64,000 bases of DNA from Lysobacter sp. (GCA_013141175.1 JABFRN010000001.1:682001-746000), one strand, 5' to 3'. Shown: positions 16,596 to 26,473, numbered from the stretch's first letter. Program-made: numbers and translations. Notes: generated by a model from the letters alone, not told the origin.

Positions 16596-16799
16596 TTACT
16601 CGACGACGAAGCTCACCCGCATGTTCACCCGCCACTCGATGACATTGCCGGCGTCGTCGGTGACGGCCTTGGTTTCGTTGATCCAGGCGCCCTTGATGTT
16701 CTTGACCGACTCGGCGCACTTCTTCAGGCCGCTGCGGACGGCGTCCTCGACGCTGGTGTTCGACGCGGCATTGACTTCGATGATCTTGGCGATGGACAT
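16596..16799 (-). CDS. Dodecin, flavin-binding storage protein
   Basis: This is a 67-residue protein with the dodecin layout: MSIAKIIEV, an Ala/Ser-rich helix, the flavin-stacking Trp in IKGAWINETKA, and the C-terminal strand WRVNMRVSFVVE. Dodecins form hollow dodecamers that bind riboflavin/FMN or CoA. A GAGGAG ribosome binding site precedes the ATG at 16799. It lies upstream of pdxH (an FMN enzyme) on the same strand with 135 bases between. It is too small for many gene callers' thresholds but is clearly real. Confidence 0.93.
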   Translation of the reverse strand: MSIAKIIEVNAASNTSVEDAVRSGLKKCAESVKNIKGAWINETKAVTDDAGNVIEWRVNMRVSFVVE

Positions 16800-16870
16800 G
16801 GCGGAACTCCTCGATTGGGCCGGCAAGACGCCGGAACGGCAGGTTACGCCGCGGCTGTTAAAATCGCGCA

Positions 16871-17434
16871 ATGAACCCCGCGCCCCACCTTGTCCTGATC
16901 GGCCCGATGGGCGCCGGCAAGTCCTCGCTCGGTCGCCGCCTTGCCCAGGCCCGGGGCTTGGCGTTCGTGGATCTGGACCGTGAGATCGAAGCCCGCGCCG
17001 GCGCCGAGATCCCGACGATCTTCGCCTGCGAGGGCGAAGCCGGATTCCGGCGCCGCGAATGCGAAGCACTCGCGGACGTGCTCGCCCGCGAAGGGTGCGT
17101 GATCGCCAGCGGTGGCGGTGCGGTGCTCGACCCCCTCAATCGTGCGCTGATGCGCCGGCAGGGTTTCGTGGTGTCGCTGCAGATCGATGTCGACGAACAG
17201 TTGGCACGGCTTGCCAACGACCGCAGCCGGCCGCTGCTGGCAGGTGCGGATCGGGCCGGGGTGCTGGCGCGGCTCGCAACCGAACGCGCGCCGCTGTACG
17301 CGGAAATCGCCGACCTGCAGTTCTCGCCTGCCGGCATGACACCTGCCGATGCGGCCGAACGCCTGGCCGATCTGCTCGATATCCACTGGCAATGCCCCGG
17401 CCCCCGTCCCGACCCCGTCCCGGAATCGCCATGA
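16871..17434 (+). CDS. aroK: Shikimate kinase AroK
   Basis: This is a 187-residue kinase of the shikimate pathway (shikimate to shikimate 3-phosphate). It has P-loop [12 protein letters not shown] at residues 11-22, the shikimate-binding DLDREIE, 'FRRRECEAL', and GGGAV at about 82-86; the lid Arg lies in DRSRPLL. The stop overlaps the aroB start as ATGA, so the two are coupled. The C-terminus has a Pro-rich tail. It is divergent from dodecin by about 70 bases. Confidence 0.96.
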   Translation: MNPAPHLVLIGPMGAGKSSLGRRLAQARGLAFVDLDREIEARAGAEIPTIFACEGEAGFRRRECEALADVLAREGCVIASGGGAVLDPLNRALMRRQGFVVSLQIDVDEQLARLANDRSRPLLAGADRAGVLARLATERAPLYAEIADLQFSPAGMTPADAAERLADLLDIHWQCPGPRPDPVPESP

Positions 17435-18549
17435 CCGCCTCTGCACTCCGCGTCGTCCACATCGGTGGCGCCCACCCGTACACCATCTCGATCGGCAACG
17501 GCCTGCTCGACGACGGCATCGCGCTGGCCTCGCGGATCCGCGGCCGTCATGTCCTGATCGTCAGCGACGAACACGTCGCCCCGCTCTACGCGCGTCGGAT
17601 CGAAGTGGCCCTGCACAACGTCCGCCCCGAGCTTCGGCTGAACCGGTTCGTGATGCCTGCCGGCGAACAGGCCAAGACCATGGCCCATTTCAGCCAGATC
17701 ATCGATGTGCTGGCGACGTTGGGCGCGACCCGGGACGCCTGCGTGCTGGCGCTGGGCGGCGGCGTGGTCGGCGACCTCGCCGGATTCGCCGCAGCCTGCT
17801 GGATGCGCGGTATCGACTGCCTGCAACTGCCGACCACGCTCCTGGCGATGGTGGATTCCTCCGTGGGCGGCAAGACCGCCGTGGATCTGCCGCAGGGCAA
17901 GAATCTGGTCGGCGCTTTCCATCCCCCGCGAGGCGTGTTTGCGGACATCGCTGCACTCGACACCCTCCCCGACCGTGAATTGCGCGCCGGGCTGGCCGAA
18001 GTCATCAAGTACGGCGCGATCGTCGATGCGCCGTTTCTCGACTGGCTGGAAGCACACACCGTGCCATTGCTGGCGCGCGAGCGCGAGCCGCTGATCGAGG
18101 CGATCGCACGCAGCTGCCAGCACAAGGCCACGATCGTCGAACACGATCCCTTCGAACACGGCGAACGTGCGCTGCTGAATTTCGGCCACACCTTCGGCCA
18201 TGCGATCGAAGCCGAACAGGGCTACGCCAGCCACGGCCTCGACAACCACGCCCTCAACCACGGCGAAGCGGTCGCGGTCGGCATGGTGATGGCGGCGCGG
18301 CTGTCCGCGCATCTGGGCATGGCCCCGGCGGTGGATGCCGAGCGCCTGCGCACCCTGCTGGCAGGATTCGGCCTGCCGACCACGCTGCCACAGGGGCTGG
18401 AACCCGATCGCCTGCTGCAGCGGATGCGCCTGGACAAGAAAGCGAGCGCCAGCGGCCTGCGCTTCGTGCTGTGGGAGGCGCCGGGGACAGCACGGATCGT
18501 CTCCGATGTACCCGAGGACGCGGTGCTGGAGACGCTGCAGGTAAGCTGA
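17431..18549 (+). CDS. aroB: 3-dehydroquinate synthase AroB
   Basis: This is a 372-residue NAD- and metal-dependent enzyme that makes 3-dehydroquinate from DAHP. NAD-binding '[17 protein letters not shown]', [17 protein letters not shown] and '[11 protein letters not shown]' are intact, with the metal ligand His in [10 protein letters not shown]. About seven extra residues (around 'GLDNHALN') sit just before HGEAV compared with my recollection of the E. coli enzyme. It is the second gene of the aroKB operon. Confidence 0.97.
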   Translation: MTASALRVVHIGGAHPYTISIGNGLLDDGIALASRIRGRHVLIVSDEHVAPLYARRIEVALHNVRPELRLNRFVMPAGEQAKTMAHFSQIIDVLATLGATRDACVLALGGGVVGDLAGFAAACWMRGIDCLQLPTTLLAMVDSSVGGKTAVDLPQGKNLVGAFHPPRGVFADIAALDTLPDRELRAGLAEVIKYGAIVDAPFLDWLEAHTVPLLAREREPLIEAIARSCQHKATIVEHDPFEHGERALLNFGHTFGHAIEAEQGYASHGLDNHALNHGEAVAVGMVMAARLSAHLGMAPAVDAERLRTLLAGFGLPTTLPQGLEPDRLLQRMRLDKKASASGLRFVLWEAPGTARIVSDVPEDAVLETLQVS

Positions 18550-18610
18550 CCCCTCATCCGCCCTTGGGTCCGGCGGCACGGACGGCAGCGTCACCGCTTA
18601 CAATCCGCCC

Positions 18611-18865
18611 ATGCGCCTCTTCCTGCAGCAACGCCCCGATGGACGCGAAGCCCCGCGCTTCGTGCAGTTGCAGCTGGAAGCCGACCTGATCGGCGGTTGG
18701 ACCCTCACCCGCGAATCGGGCCAGGTCGGTGGTCGCAGCACGCTCAAACGCGAGCAGTATCTCGACCAGACCTCCGCACTCAGCGCGTTCGAGCGCGCCC
18801 GCGACCAGACATTGAAGAAAGGATTCCAGTTGATGTTCGCGCAAGGCGTCGACGCGCCGAACTGA
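18611..18865 (+). CDS. Small WGR-domain-like protein
   Basis: This is an 84-residue protein between aroB and hemE. Its pattern ([15 protein letters not shown] followed by a helix '[18 protein letters not shown]') resembles a stand-alone WGR domain, in which a Trp, an Arg-Glu and a Gly-Arg precede a Lys-rich helix. The canonical Trp of W-G-R is replaced by Gly (VGGR). WGR domains are found in PARPs and MolR-like proteins and bind nucleic acid; the role here is unknown. Codon use matches the neighbours. Confidence 0.6.
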   Translation: MRLFLQQRPDGREAPRFVQLQLEADLIGGWTLTRESGQVGGRSTLKREQYLDQTSALSAFERARDQTLKKGFQLMFAQGVDAPN

Positions 18866-18909
18866 CCCCAGCCCGCTTTTCTCCAGCCGCTTTCCTACAG
18901 GATTCCCGC

Positions 18910-19989
18910 TTGATCACCGACACCGCCCCGAGCAACGACCGTTTCCTGCGCGCGCTCCGCCGCGAACCCGTCGACCGCACCCCGGTCTGGCTGATGCGCC
19001 AGGCCGGCCGCTATCTGCCGGAATATCGCGCCACCCGCAAGCGCGCCGGCAGCTTCCTGGCGATGGCGAAGAATCCCGACCTGGCCTGCGAAGTCACATT
19101 GCAGCCGCTGGCGCGCTTCCCGCTGGATGCGGCGATCCTGTTCTCCGACATTCTCACCGTGCCCGACGCGATGGGCCTCGGTCTGTATTTCGCCGATGGC
19201 GAGGGCCCGAAGTTCGAACGCCCGGTCCGCACTGCGGAAGATGTTGCCAAGCTCGCGGTGCCGGATATGGAAACCGAGCTGCGCTACGTGATGGACGCGG
19301 TGCGCGTCATCCGTCGCGAACTGGACAACCGGGTGCCCCTGATCGGATTCTCCGGCAGCCCGTGGACGCTCGCCTGCTACATGGTCGAAGGCGGCGGCAG
19401 CGACAATTTCTCGAAGATCAAGGCGATGGCCTTGAACGCACCGGACCTGCTGCATCGCATCCTCGCGGTGAACACCGACGCGGTCATCGCCTACCTGTCC
19501 GCACAGCGCGCGGCCGGCGCGCAGGCACTGCAGGTATTCGACACCTGGGGTGGCGCACTGGGCCCGGCGATGTATCGCGAGTTCTCCCTGCCGTATCTGA
19601 CCCGGATCGCACACGAACTCGAACGCGGCGCAGGCGCGGCACGCACGCCGCTCATCCTGTTCGGGAAAGGCAACGCACCCTATCTGGAAGCGTTGGCCGC
19701 ATCGGGTACAGAAGGTGTCGGCATCGACTGGACGGTGGAGCTGTCCGATGCCGCGCGCCGTACGCAGGGCAAGGTCGCGCTGCAGGGCAACCTCGACCCT
19801 GCGGTTCTCTACGGCAGCCCTGAAGCGATTCGCGGGCAAGTGCGCCAGGCGCTCGACAGCTACGCCGAAGGCAACGGCGGCTCGCGCGACGGCCACATCT
19901 TCAATCTCGGCCATGGCATGTCACCCGACATGGATCCCGAACACGTCGCCGCGCTGGTGCAGGCTGTGCATGAGATCAGCGCACGCTGA
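18910..19989 (+). CDS. hemE: Uroporphyrinogen decarboxylase HemE
   Basis: This is a 359-residue haem-pathway enzyme that removes the four acetate carboxyls of uroporphyrinogen III. It shows the signature '[18 protein letters not shown]', the active-site Asp in [14 protein letters not shown], '[16 protein letters not shown]', and 'FNLGHGM' near the end. The best start is TTG at 18910 with ACAGGA seven to eight bases upstream; the first in-frame ATG lies inside the conserved LMRQAGR motif. It ends directly against the convergent sensor-kinase gene with no spacer. Confidence 0.96.
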   Translation: MITDTAPSNDRFLRALRREPVDRTPVWLMRQAGRYLPEYRATRKRAGSFLAMAKNPDLACEVTLQPLARFPLDAAILFSDILTVPDAMGLGLYFADGEGPKFERPVRTAEDVAKLAVPDMETELRYVMDAVRVIRRELDNRVPLIGFSGSPWTLACYMVEGGGSDNFSKIKAMALNAPDLLHRILAVNTDAVIAYLSAQRAAGAQALQVFDTWGGALGPAMYREFSLPYLTRIAHELERGAGAARTPLILFGKGNAPYLEALAASGTEGVGIDWTVELSDAARRTQGKVALQGNLDPAVLYGSPEAIRGQVRQALDSYAEGNGGSRDGHIFNLGHGMSPDMDPEHVAALVQAVHEISAR

Positions 19990-22900
19990 TCAGTCCGTTT
20001 CGACGCGCTTCGCGAGCCGATCGTGCAGCGCGTCACCCAGCGCATCGCCCGTCAGCGGCTTGCGCAGGAACGCGTCGAAGCCCGCGTCTTTGGCATCCGA
20101 TTCCGCACTGCTGTCGGCGCGCGCGGTGATCGCGATCATCGGCATGGTCCAGCCCTGCGCGCGAAGATGGCGCGCGAGCGCAAGCCCCCCCATCCCGGGC
20201 AGATCGAGATCGAACAACGCGATATCGAAACTGCCTGTCGCGATTTCGGTCAATGCCGCCAGCGCATGCCCCGCGTGCGTCACCCGATGACCCTGCGCCT
20301 GCAGCATCCCGACAAGCACATCCGCGACGATGGCGTCGTCCTCGACCAGCAGCACATCGCGGACCATCCTCACGCCACCAACCTCGTGCCGGAGATGCGG
20401 GTGTGTACCCACCGTCGTTGCGCGCGCCAACGGTAGCCGCACCGTAAAGCGGGTGCCGGCTCCCGGCGCGCTGTGCAGTTCGATACCACCGCCCATCGCC
20501 AACGCCAGTTCCTCGCAGATCGCAAGACCGAGCCCGCTGCCGCCATAACGACTCGCGGTGCGCGCGCCTTCGGCCTGCTCGAAGCGGCGGAACAAGCGCT
20601 GCTGCTGCTCGGTATCGAGACCGGGACCGGTATCGCTCACGATCATGCGCAGTCCGTGCGGCACCTCGGTTTCGATCGACAATGCCACCTCACCGCGTTC
20701 GGTGAACTTCACTGCATTGCCGAGAAGGTTGAGCAGGATCTGCCGGATCCGGGTCGGATCGCCGCACCAGCCGCCCCGAGCATCCGGCGCAATATCGACT
20801 CGCAGCATCAGATCTTTTCGGTCGGCCAAGGGACGCATCAACGCAGCCACTTCTTCCACCAATGCGTCGAGATCGAAATCAACGACTTCAAGCTCAAGGC
20901 GCCCTGCTTCGATGCGCGCGAGATCCAACGCATCGTTCACCAGCCGCAACAGATGCTCGCCCGCGCGACGAATCGACCGTACCTGCCCCTGCTGATTCTT
21001 ATCGAGCGCGGTCGACAGCAACAGTTCGCTCATGCCGAGCACACCGGTCATCGGCGTACGCACCTCATGACCGAGATTCGCGAGAAAGCGGCTTTTCGCC
21101 TGGGACGCCTGCTCGGCGACCTCGCGCTTCTGCGCGATCATCTGGTACTCATGACGCCGCTTGAGTCGAAGACGATAGAGATAAGCTGCCCACCAGAACA
21201 GCATCGCGAGCGCGATGACATAACAGACCAGCGCCCACCACCGTTGCCACCAGGGCGCCTGGACCAATATCTCGATCCGCCTGATCGGAGACCATACGCC
21301 GTCGGCATTCGCCCCTTGCACCTCAAGGACATAATGCCCGGGCGACAGTGCGGAAAATATACGTTCTCCACGACTGCCTTGATCCACCCAGTCGGGATCA
21401 TAGCCCGTCAATTTGAACCGGTAACGATAAGCCGCCGGATCGGCAAACGACATGATCCTTGCGACGATCCTGAGGTCACGATCATCCGGCTGCATGACCG
21501 CGCGCAGATCAGCGTTGCCGTATCGCGAAAAGGCGACAGTGTCCTCTCCACGCCGCAGCTCGATCGTCTCGACCGCCAACGCGGACGCACGTGGCGCTGG
21601 CAACGGTTGGTCCGGGTCGAACATGACGATGCCTTCTTTGGAAATCGCAATGGCCGGGCCGTCAGGGCTTCTTTTCAATACATCCACGGTGAAATCCAGA
21701 CCGGGCAAGCCGTCCCTCAGCCCGAACAGGCGCGCACGATGCTGCCTGGAATCGTAATGGACCAGACCTCGGACAGTATTCAGCCAAATGTTTCCGGTGG
21801 AGGTCGCCAGCACGCTTCGTGTTTCCACGGACGGCAATCCTTGCTGTGCCGTCACCCGCTCGCGCAAGTGCAGCGCGACGCCATCCCATTCATAGCGTTC
21901 CAGACTTCCGAAGCGCGCCACCCACAACTGATTTTCGGAAGCGAAATCGAGGCCGTAAACATATTCTCCCGCAGGCAACGGGGCACGAACGAAACGAGCC
22001 CCATTCCAGCGCCTCAAGTCCTTGCCATCGCTGTACCACGGCGATCCGTCTGGTGAAAATTGCAAGTCGATAAAAGCTTCAGCCTCCCCGCCCAAAGTCT
22101 CTCGCGGTGAAAATTCCTTGACTAACTGGCCATCTTTCGAGTAGACCAACATCCCACCACCAAGCAAAGAAACCCATGCGCGACCATTCACGCAGCGCAT
22201 AGACTCGTGTTTCCCCTTATTTTTGTCAGAAAACCCCGGAAAAGCACGCTTTGATTTCTTTGATTTTAGATCCAAAAACGAAATTCCATTATCATCTGCA
22301 ATCCACACGCCATCATTTGAACAACTGGAAAAAATAAGGCGACTTTGCAAATTATTTTCAATAAAAATCGGGATCTTTCTGAACTCATCAGCGTACTTCT
22401 CTGCGCGATAAAGCCCTGCCCTTGTCAATATCAGGATACTTTTATCATCGTCAACTTCAGCGCCATGAAAGTCTATGCTTTTTTCGACAATTCCTTTAGG
22501 TAAACTCCAAAAAAAATCATTCCTGTAGGAAAGATATAACAATCCTTCTGAGTAACTCGCAAACCATAATCCTTGCTCTTGATCTTCAACAATCCTGCTC
22601 ACTCCACTATCCATACCAAATCCATTACTTTGTATTTTATTGACATCAAAATTTGAAACTTTTCTATAAAGACCATAATAACTACCTATCCAAAGATTTC
22701 CGTTTCGCGTACTCAATACCACTGCTCGGCGGAATTTTCTTTCAACTACCTTTGAGACAGGCTTCACCTCTCCGTCTGCGGCTAGAAGAAAAAGGCCATT
22801 TTCAGCGCCTACCCAAGTCGAATCACCTGTTGCTGGAGACAGTATGAATACAGCATTGCCACCGGTTCTACCTTTGTGAATTTCTACTGGAGCTGAAGAC

Positions 22901-23559
22901 ATATTATTCGACTCGAATCGCCACAATCCCTTGTCTGTTCCAACCAATAAATTGCCAGAAGACGAAGCTTTAAGTGCCACAGGAATATGATCACCCAAGT
23001 ATGATCGGCTACTAAATGGCGAATGGAATCGCTCAACGACCTTATTTAGCATGATTCGACATATATCTCCCGCACGGTTCCCAAGCCAAAGAGTCCCTTC
23101 CGGCGTCGATGTCATTGCAGTGATATCGATTCCACATCGAGCGGCGTCACCGCGGAACTGAATCGTCCTGGGAACTCGATGATCAGCGTCAAGGACGCTC
23201 AGTGCGAACCATGTCGCTGCCCATACCTGGTCCGCCGAATCCACATGAACCAGAGTCACTTCATTGTCCGGCAAAGAAGCCGGCTCTCCCACGACACGGC
23301 GCCAGTAGCGGAACATTGTCCCGTCGTAGCGCGCCAAACCATCGCCGGTGGCCACCCAGATGTATCCTTGGCGATCGATTGCCAGATCGTTGATCGTCGA
23401 TGACAGGCCCTGTTCGACGCCGAACCGTATGAAGCGCGGCTCCCGTTGATCCGCACCACGAGCAGGCATCGCAGCCAGGACCTGGCCCGCGAATACCGGC
23501 AGCAGCAACACGCACTCCAGTGCGGTGATCGCGATCCCGCGCCAAACTCCCTTCAGCAT
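19990..23559 (-). CDS. Hybrid sensor histidine kinase with beta-propeller input domain
   Basis: This is a protein of about 1189 residues. Order: signal/anchor (about 5-35); a periplasmic propeller of regulator-propeller repeats (about 45-690), where the repeat core looks like GYIWVATGDGLARYDG; a Y_Y_Y domain (about 705-765); a transmembrane helix (about 770-793); HisKA with the phospho-His in LGHEVRTPMTG (about 830); HATPase with N, G1 and G2 boxes; and a receiver with its Asp near 1115 and the Lys in LRKPL. Start 23559 has GGGGGAAGG before the ATG. Residues about 150-455 are encoded by AT-rich DNA unlike the rest. The ligand is unknown. It is divergent from yceI-cyb561-yceI. There is no separate DNA-binding regulator in the window. 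Confidence 0.9.
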   Translation of the reverse strand: MLKGVWRGIAITALECVLLLPVFAGQVLAAMPARGADQREPRFIRFGVEQGLSSTINDLAIDRQGYIWVATGDGLARYDGTMFRYWRRVVGEPASLPDNEVTLVHVDSADQVWAATWFALSVLDADHRVPRTIQFRGDAARCGIDITAMTSTPEGTLWLGNRAGDICRIMLNKVVERFHSPFSSRSYLGDHIPVALKASSSGNLLVGTDKGLWRFESNNMSSAPVEIHKGRTGGNAVFILSPATGDSTWVGAENGLFLLAADGEVKPVSKVVERKFRRAVVLSTRNGNLWIGSYYGLYRKVSNFDVNKIQSNGFGMDSGVSRIVEDQEQGLWFASYSEGLLYLSYRNDFFWSLPKGIVEKSIDFHGAEVDDDKSILILTRAGLYRAEKYADEFRKIPIFIENNLQSRLIFSSCSNDGVWIADDNGISFLDLKSKKSKRAFPGFSDKNKGKHESMRCVNGRAWVSLLGGGMLVYSKDGQLVKEFSPRETLGGEAEAFIDLQFSPDGSPWYSDGKDLRRWNGARFVRAPLPAGEYVYGLDFASENQLWVARFGSLERYEWDGVALHLRERVTAQQGLPSVETRSVLATSTGNIWLNTVRGLVHYDSRQHRARLFGLRDGLPGLDFTVDVLKRSPDGPAIAISKEGIVMFDPDQPLPAPRASALAVETIELRRGEDTVAFSRYGNADLRAVMQPDDRDLRIVARIMSFADPAAYRYRFKLTGYDPDWVDQGSRGERIFSALSPGHYVLEVQGANADGVWSPIRRIEILVQAPWWQRWWALVCYVIALAMLFWWAAYLYRLRLKRRHEYQMIAQKREVAEQASQAKSRFLANLGHEVRTPMTGVLGMSELLLSTALDKNQQGQVRSIRRAGEHLLRLVNDALDLARIEAGRLELEVVDFDLDALVEEVAALMRPLADRKDLMLRVDIAPDARGGWCGDPTRIRQILLNLLGNAVKFTERGEVALSIETEVPHGLRMIVSDTGPGLDTEQQQRLFRRFEQAEGARTASRYGGSGLGLAICEELALAMGGGIELHSAPGAGTRFTVRLPLARATTVGTHPHLRHEVGGVRMVRDVLLVEDDAIVADVLVGMLQAQGHRVTHAGHALAALTEIATGSFDIALFDLDLPGMGGLALARHLRAQGWTMPMIAITARADSSAESDAKDAGFDAFLRKPLTGDALGDALHDRLAKRVETD

Positions 23560-23675
23560 CCTTCCCCCTTCGGTCCCATGGCACGCATCCCAGTGCAATG
23601 CTTTATTGCATTTCCAGACAGGCATATCCTGCGTCATCCGCCTAGAATCGGGCAATCCCACCGCAAGGCCGTTTC

Positions 23676-24389
23676 ATGCCGCTCGCCTATCGCTGCCTTT
23701 TCGCTGTCGTTACGGGCCTCAGCCTGTTCAATGGCAACGCCGTCGCCGCTGGACCCGTTCGCTACAACCTCGACCCTGTACATACCCGGATCATGTTCGC
23801 CATCGACCATGCCGGGTTCTCGAAGGCGATCGGCACCGTATCCGGCAGCACCGGCAGCCTGATCGTCGACCCGGAGCATTGGCACGATGCAACACTGCAG
23901 GCCACAGTGCCGCTGGCTCGCATCGATCTCGGTGATGCCGGCTGGAACAGAGCGGCCTTGGCGCGGAATCTTCTGGATGCTGCGGCGTATCCGACCGCCG
24001 AGTTCGTATCGACCCGCATCGAGCCCATCTCGCCCGATCGTGCCTCCGTCCATGGCAGGCTCACGATGCGCGGGGTTTCGCGTGAGATCATGCTGGACGT
24101 GACGCTCAACGCCGCCAAACGCCACCCGTTGCCGCCGTTCCGACGGACGATCGGGTTCTCGGCCACGACCATACTCAGCCGCAAAGCCTTCGGAATCGAC
24201 GCCTGGCCGAGCGTGATCGGCGACATGGTGGAACTGCGGATCGAGGCCGAAGCGACTCGAAGCCGGGCGGATGGCGAACTCGACGCAACCGATGCCCCGG
24301 ACGACGACTCTACTTCCACGGACACCCTTTCCACCGACACCCTCTCCACCGAAGTCGCACCCAAGACCACAACGGAACCCTCACCATGA
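23676..24389 (+). CDS. YceI family periplasmic protein with Ser/Thr-rich tail
   Basis: This is a 237-residue secreted protein. A signal peptide (about 1-24, ending AVAAG) is followed by the YceI lipocalin-like barrel, which binds isoprenoid-type lipids ('YNLDPVHTRIMFAIDHAGFSK', LTMRGVSREIML). The C-terminal 35 residues are low complexity, with a repeated STDTL unit. The ATG overlaps nothing upstream; AAGG lies about 10 bases before it. The stop overlaps the cytochrome b561 start by four bases, so the three genes form an operon. Confidence 0.9.
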   Translation: MPLAYRCLFAVVTGLSLFNGNAVAAGPVRYNLDPVHTRIMFAIDHAGFSKAIGTVSGSTGSLIVDPEHWHDATLQATVPLARIDLGDAGWNRAALARNLLDAAAYPTAEFVSTRIEPISPDRASVHGRLTMRGVSREIMLDVTLNAAKRHPLPPFRRTIGFSATTILSRKAFGIDAWPSVIGDMVELRIEAEATRSRADGELDATDAPDDDSTSTDTLSTDTLSTEVAPKTTTEPSP

Positions 24390-24991
24390 CGTTGAAAAAC
24401 ACCATCGACCGCTGGGGCGGCATCAGCCAACTGCTGCACTGGACTGTCGCGGTTCTCATCCTGGTCATGGCCTATCTGGGTCTGACAATGGGCGATCTGC
24501 CCAACGGCCCAGACAAGATCAAGACCTATGCACTGCACAAATCGATCGGCATCACCATTCTCGCGTTGGTCGCGTTGCGCGTGGCGTGGCGCATGTACGC
24601 AGGCACGCCACACCCGGTACCCGGTTCGCCTCGCTGGCAGGAGCGTATCGCTGCACTGACTCACGCCGCCATCTATCTGCTGCTCTTCGCCATTCCGGTC
24701 AGCGGCTGGGTGTTGAACTCGGCTGCGGGTTTCCCCCTGCAGTGGTTCGGTCTGATCAACCTGCCGCATATCGTCGGCAAGAGCCATGACCTGCACGAAC
24801 TGGCGGAGGAAGCGCACGAAATCATGTTCTGGGTTCTCGCACTGCTGGTCGTGGCGCACGCAGGCGCGGCGTATTACCACCATCTCTTCCAGCGCGATGC
24901 GACGCTGGCGCGCATGCTGCCAAAAGGCTGGCTGCGTACCGGCGATTCCGTCATCGCCACCAATGCACAGGACTCCGACCATGCTGTGTGA
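24386..24991 (+). CDS. Cytochrome b561 family membrane protein
   Basis: This is a 201-residue four-helix membrane protein of the bacterial cytochrome b561 (CybB) family. Candidate haem-ligand His residues lie in QLLHWTVAVL, YALHKSIGITIL, THAAIYLLLFAIPVSGW (helix 3) and VVAHAGAAYYHHLFQRD. Such proteins oxidise quinol or reduce oxygen-derived radicals in the inner membrane. It is flanked by two yceI genes with coding overlaps on both sides. Cytochrome b561 and YceI are often paired. Confidence 0.92.
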   Translation: MTLKNTIDRWGGISQLLHWTVAVLILVMAYLGLTMGDLPNGPDKIKTYALHKSIGITILALVALRVAWRMYAGTPHPVPGSPRWQERIAALTHAAIYLLLFAIPVSGWVLNSAAGFPLQWFGLINLPHIVGKSHDLHELAEEAHEIMFWVLALLVVAHAGAAYYHHLFQRDATLARMLPKGWLRTGDSVIATNAQDSDHAV

Positions 24992-25547
24992 ATCCGCACG
25001 TAAAATCTTCGTCGCCGCGCTCACCGCAGGCCTGCTGTTGAGCGGCCCCGCCTTCGCCGCCGATTACGCCCAAGCCACTGGTTCGACACTTGGTTTTTCC
25101 GGCAAGTATCAGGGCGAAGGGTTCACCGGCCAGTTCCCCGGCTTCGCCACCACGTTTTCTTTCGACCCCACAAAACCGACTGTCGGGAAACTCGACGTCA
25201 CCATTCCATTGGCCACCGCGACCACGCGCAATGCCGATTACGACAGCGAATTGCGCGGCCTCTCGTTCTTCAACAGCAAGAAATTTCCGCAGGCGCACTA
25301 CACCGCAACGAAGTTCCGCGCGCTCGGGGGCAACAAATATGCCGCCGATGGCACGCTGAGCCTGCGCGGCGTGAGCAAACCGGTCACATTGACATTCACC
25401 TGGACCGCAGGTGCGAAGCCGATCCTCGCGGGCACGGCCGTGGTCAAACGCCTCGATTTCGGGGTCGGAAGCGGCGATTGGGCGGATGTCGGCGTGATCC
25501 CGAACGACATCAGGGTCACCACCAGGGTCGTGTTTCAACCCAAGTGA
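24981..25547 (+). CDS. YceI family periplasmic protein
   Basis: This is a 188-residue protein with a signal peptide (about 1-26, ending AFAAD) and a YceI barrel ('STLGFSGKYQGEGFTGQF', GTLSLRGVSKPVTLTF, and 'RLDFGVGSGDWADVG'). It is shorter than the first YceI and lacks the Ser/Thr tail. Its start lies within the last codons of the cytochrome b561 gene (11-base overlap), which indicates translational coupling. Two diverged YceI copies around one cytochrome suggest distinct lipid or quinone clients, which is inference. Confidence 0.92.
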   Translation: MLCESARKIFVAALTAGLLLSGPAFAADYAQATGSTLGFSGKYQGEGFTGQFPGFATTFSFDPTKPTVGKLDVTIPLATATTRNADYDSELRGLSFFNSKKFPQAHYTATKFRALGGNKYAADGTLSLRGVSKPVTLTFTWTAGAKPILAGTAVVKRLDFGVGSGDWADVGVIPNDIRVTTRVVFQPK

Positions 25548-25572
25548 GCATGGCTCGCGGCGGCGCCTGCGA

Positions 25573-26148
25573 TCATTTCGCGGGCGTCTCCGCCGGCATG
25601 GGCCACAACGAGTACACAAACGCGCCGAGCATGTCGCCGGCGCGTTTGTTCTTGTGGCATCCCAGGCATTCATCGCCTGCCCGGATCGCACCGACCACCC
25701 GCAGACCCTTGCCCTGCTTTTCGACGATCAGTCGTTGACCGGCATCAAGATCGCGCAGCGCCTGCTTCTCCCACGCCGTGATCGCGCGATCGGTCGTGCG
25801 TGAAGGCGGTGGTGTCTTCTCGTTCCGCTGATGGAAAATCGACATTTCGTTCGAGAACACCCGCGGCGGATCGTGCTTCGCGACACCGATCAATTCGAGA
25901 TGCGCGACGAACCAGCGCGAACCATCGACCGGCCGGTGCATGACTCCGGACATCGCAGGCAACCGGCGCTGCCCGAACCCTTGGCTGTCGATGAAGGCCA
26001 GCACGAAATCGTCGTGCATCCGCAGCAGCCCGCGCGGCGGACTCTCTCGCCCCACCGCAGAGGACCAGCCGACGACAGCAGCGACCACTGCCAGTGCCAT
26101 CAGCCCCCAGCGCAGCCCTTTCGTTCGCATCATCCGCTCGGCTTCCAT
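25573..26148 (-). CDS. Single-haem c-type domain protein (DUF3365/Tll0287-like)
   Basis: This is a protein of about 191 residues with an N-terminal anchor (about 12-32) and one c-type haem motif, CLGCH, near residue 165. The pattern of an amphipathic sensor-like body followed by CxxCH and a short tail resembles the Tll0287-like/DUF3365 haem domain. ATG 26148 has AAGGTG upstream; ATG 26133 is an alternative. It is convergent with yceI-cyb561-yceI, and a redox partnership is possible but unproven. No second haem motif is present. Confidence 0.75.
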   Translation of the reverse strand: MEAERMMRTKGLRWGLMALAVVAAVVGWSSAVGRESPPRGLLRMHDDFVLAFIDSQGFGQRRLPAMSGVMHRPVDGSRWFVAHLELIGVAKHDPPRVFSNEMSIFHQRNEKTPPPSRTTDRAITAWEKQALRDLDAGQRLIVEKQGKGLRVVGAIRAGDECLGCHKNKRAGDMLGAFVYSLWPMPAETPAK

Positions 26149-26212
26149 CGTCACCTTGGGCCCCGACGCTAGCACACGGACATCCCGGACCGGACCACAT
26201 GCGGATGCCCGT

Positions 26213-26473
26213 TCAGTCAGACCCCGGCGACCTGCCCACCAGCAGTGCAACCACGGCCGAAACCTCGAATGGCCAGTCCAGCTCCGCGCCGCCGGCGTCT
26301 TCCCGCAATACCGGCACCCGACTCCCGAACCTGGCCTCCAGTGCCTGGTCCCCATCGATGAAGGCGCTCTCGAAGGTCGGCAGCCGCGCCTCGGCCAGCA
26401 CCGCCAGCGCCAGGTCGCACAGATGGCAATCATCGCGCTGGTAAAGAACGAAACGGGGGACGAAGGGGACCAT
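26213..26473 (-). CDS. Glutaredoxin-like DUF836 family protein
   Basis: This is an 86-residue thioredoxin-fold protein with CHLC at residues 16-19 after a short beta strand (FVLYQRDDCHLCDLA), then 'FESAFIDGDQAL' and the cis-Pro in SRVPVL. This is the compact DUF836 glutaredoxin family. The substrate is unknown. It lies on the same strand as, and upstream of, the haem protein, with about 65 bases between the genes. Confidence 0.85.
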   Translation of the reverse strand: MVPFVPRFVLYQRDDCHLCDLALAVLAEARLPTFESAFIDGDQALEARFGSRVPVLREDAGGAELDWPFEVSAVVALLVGRSPGSD

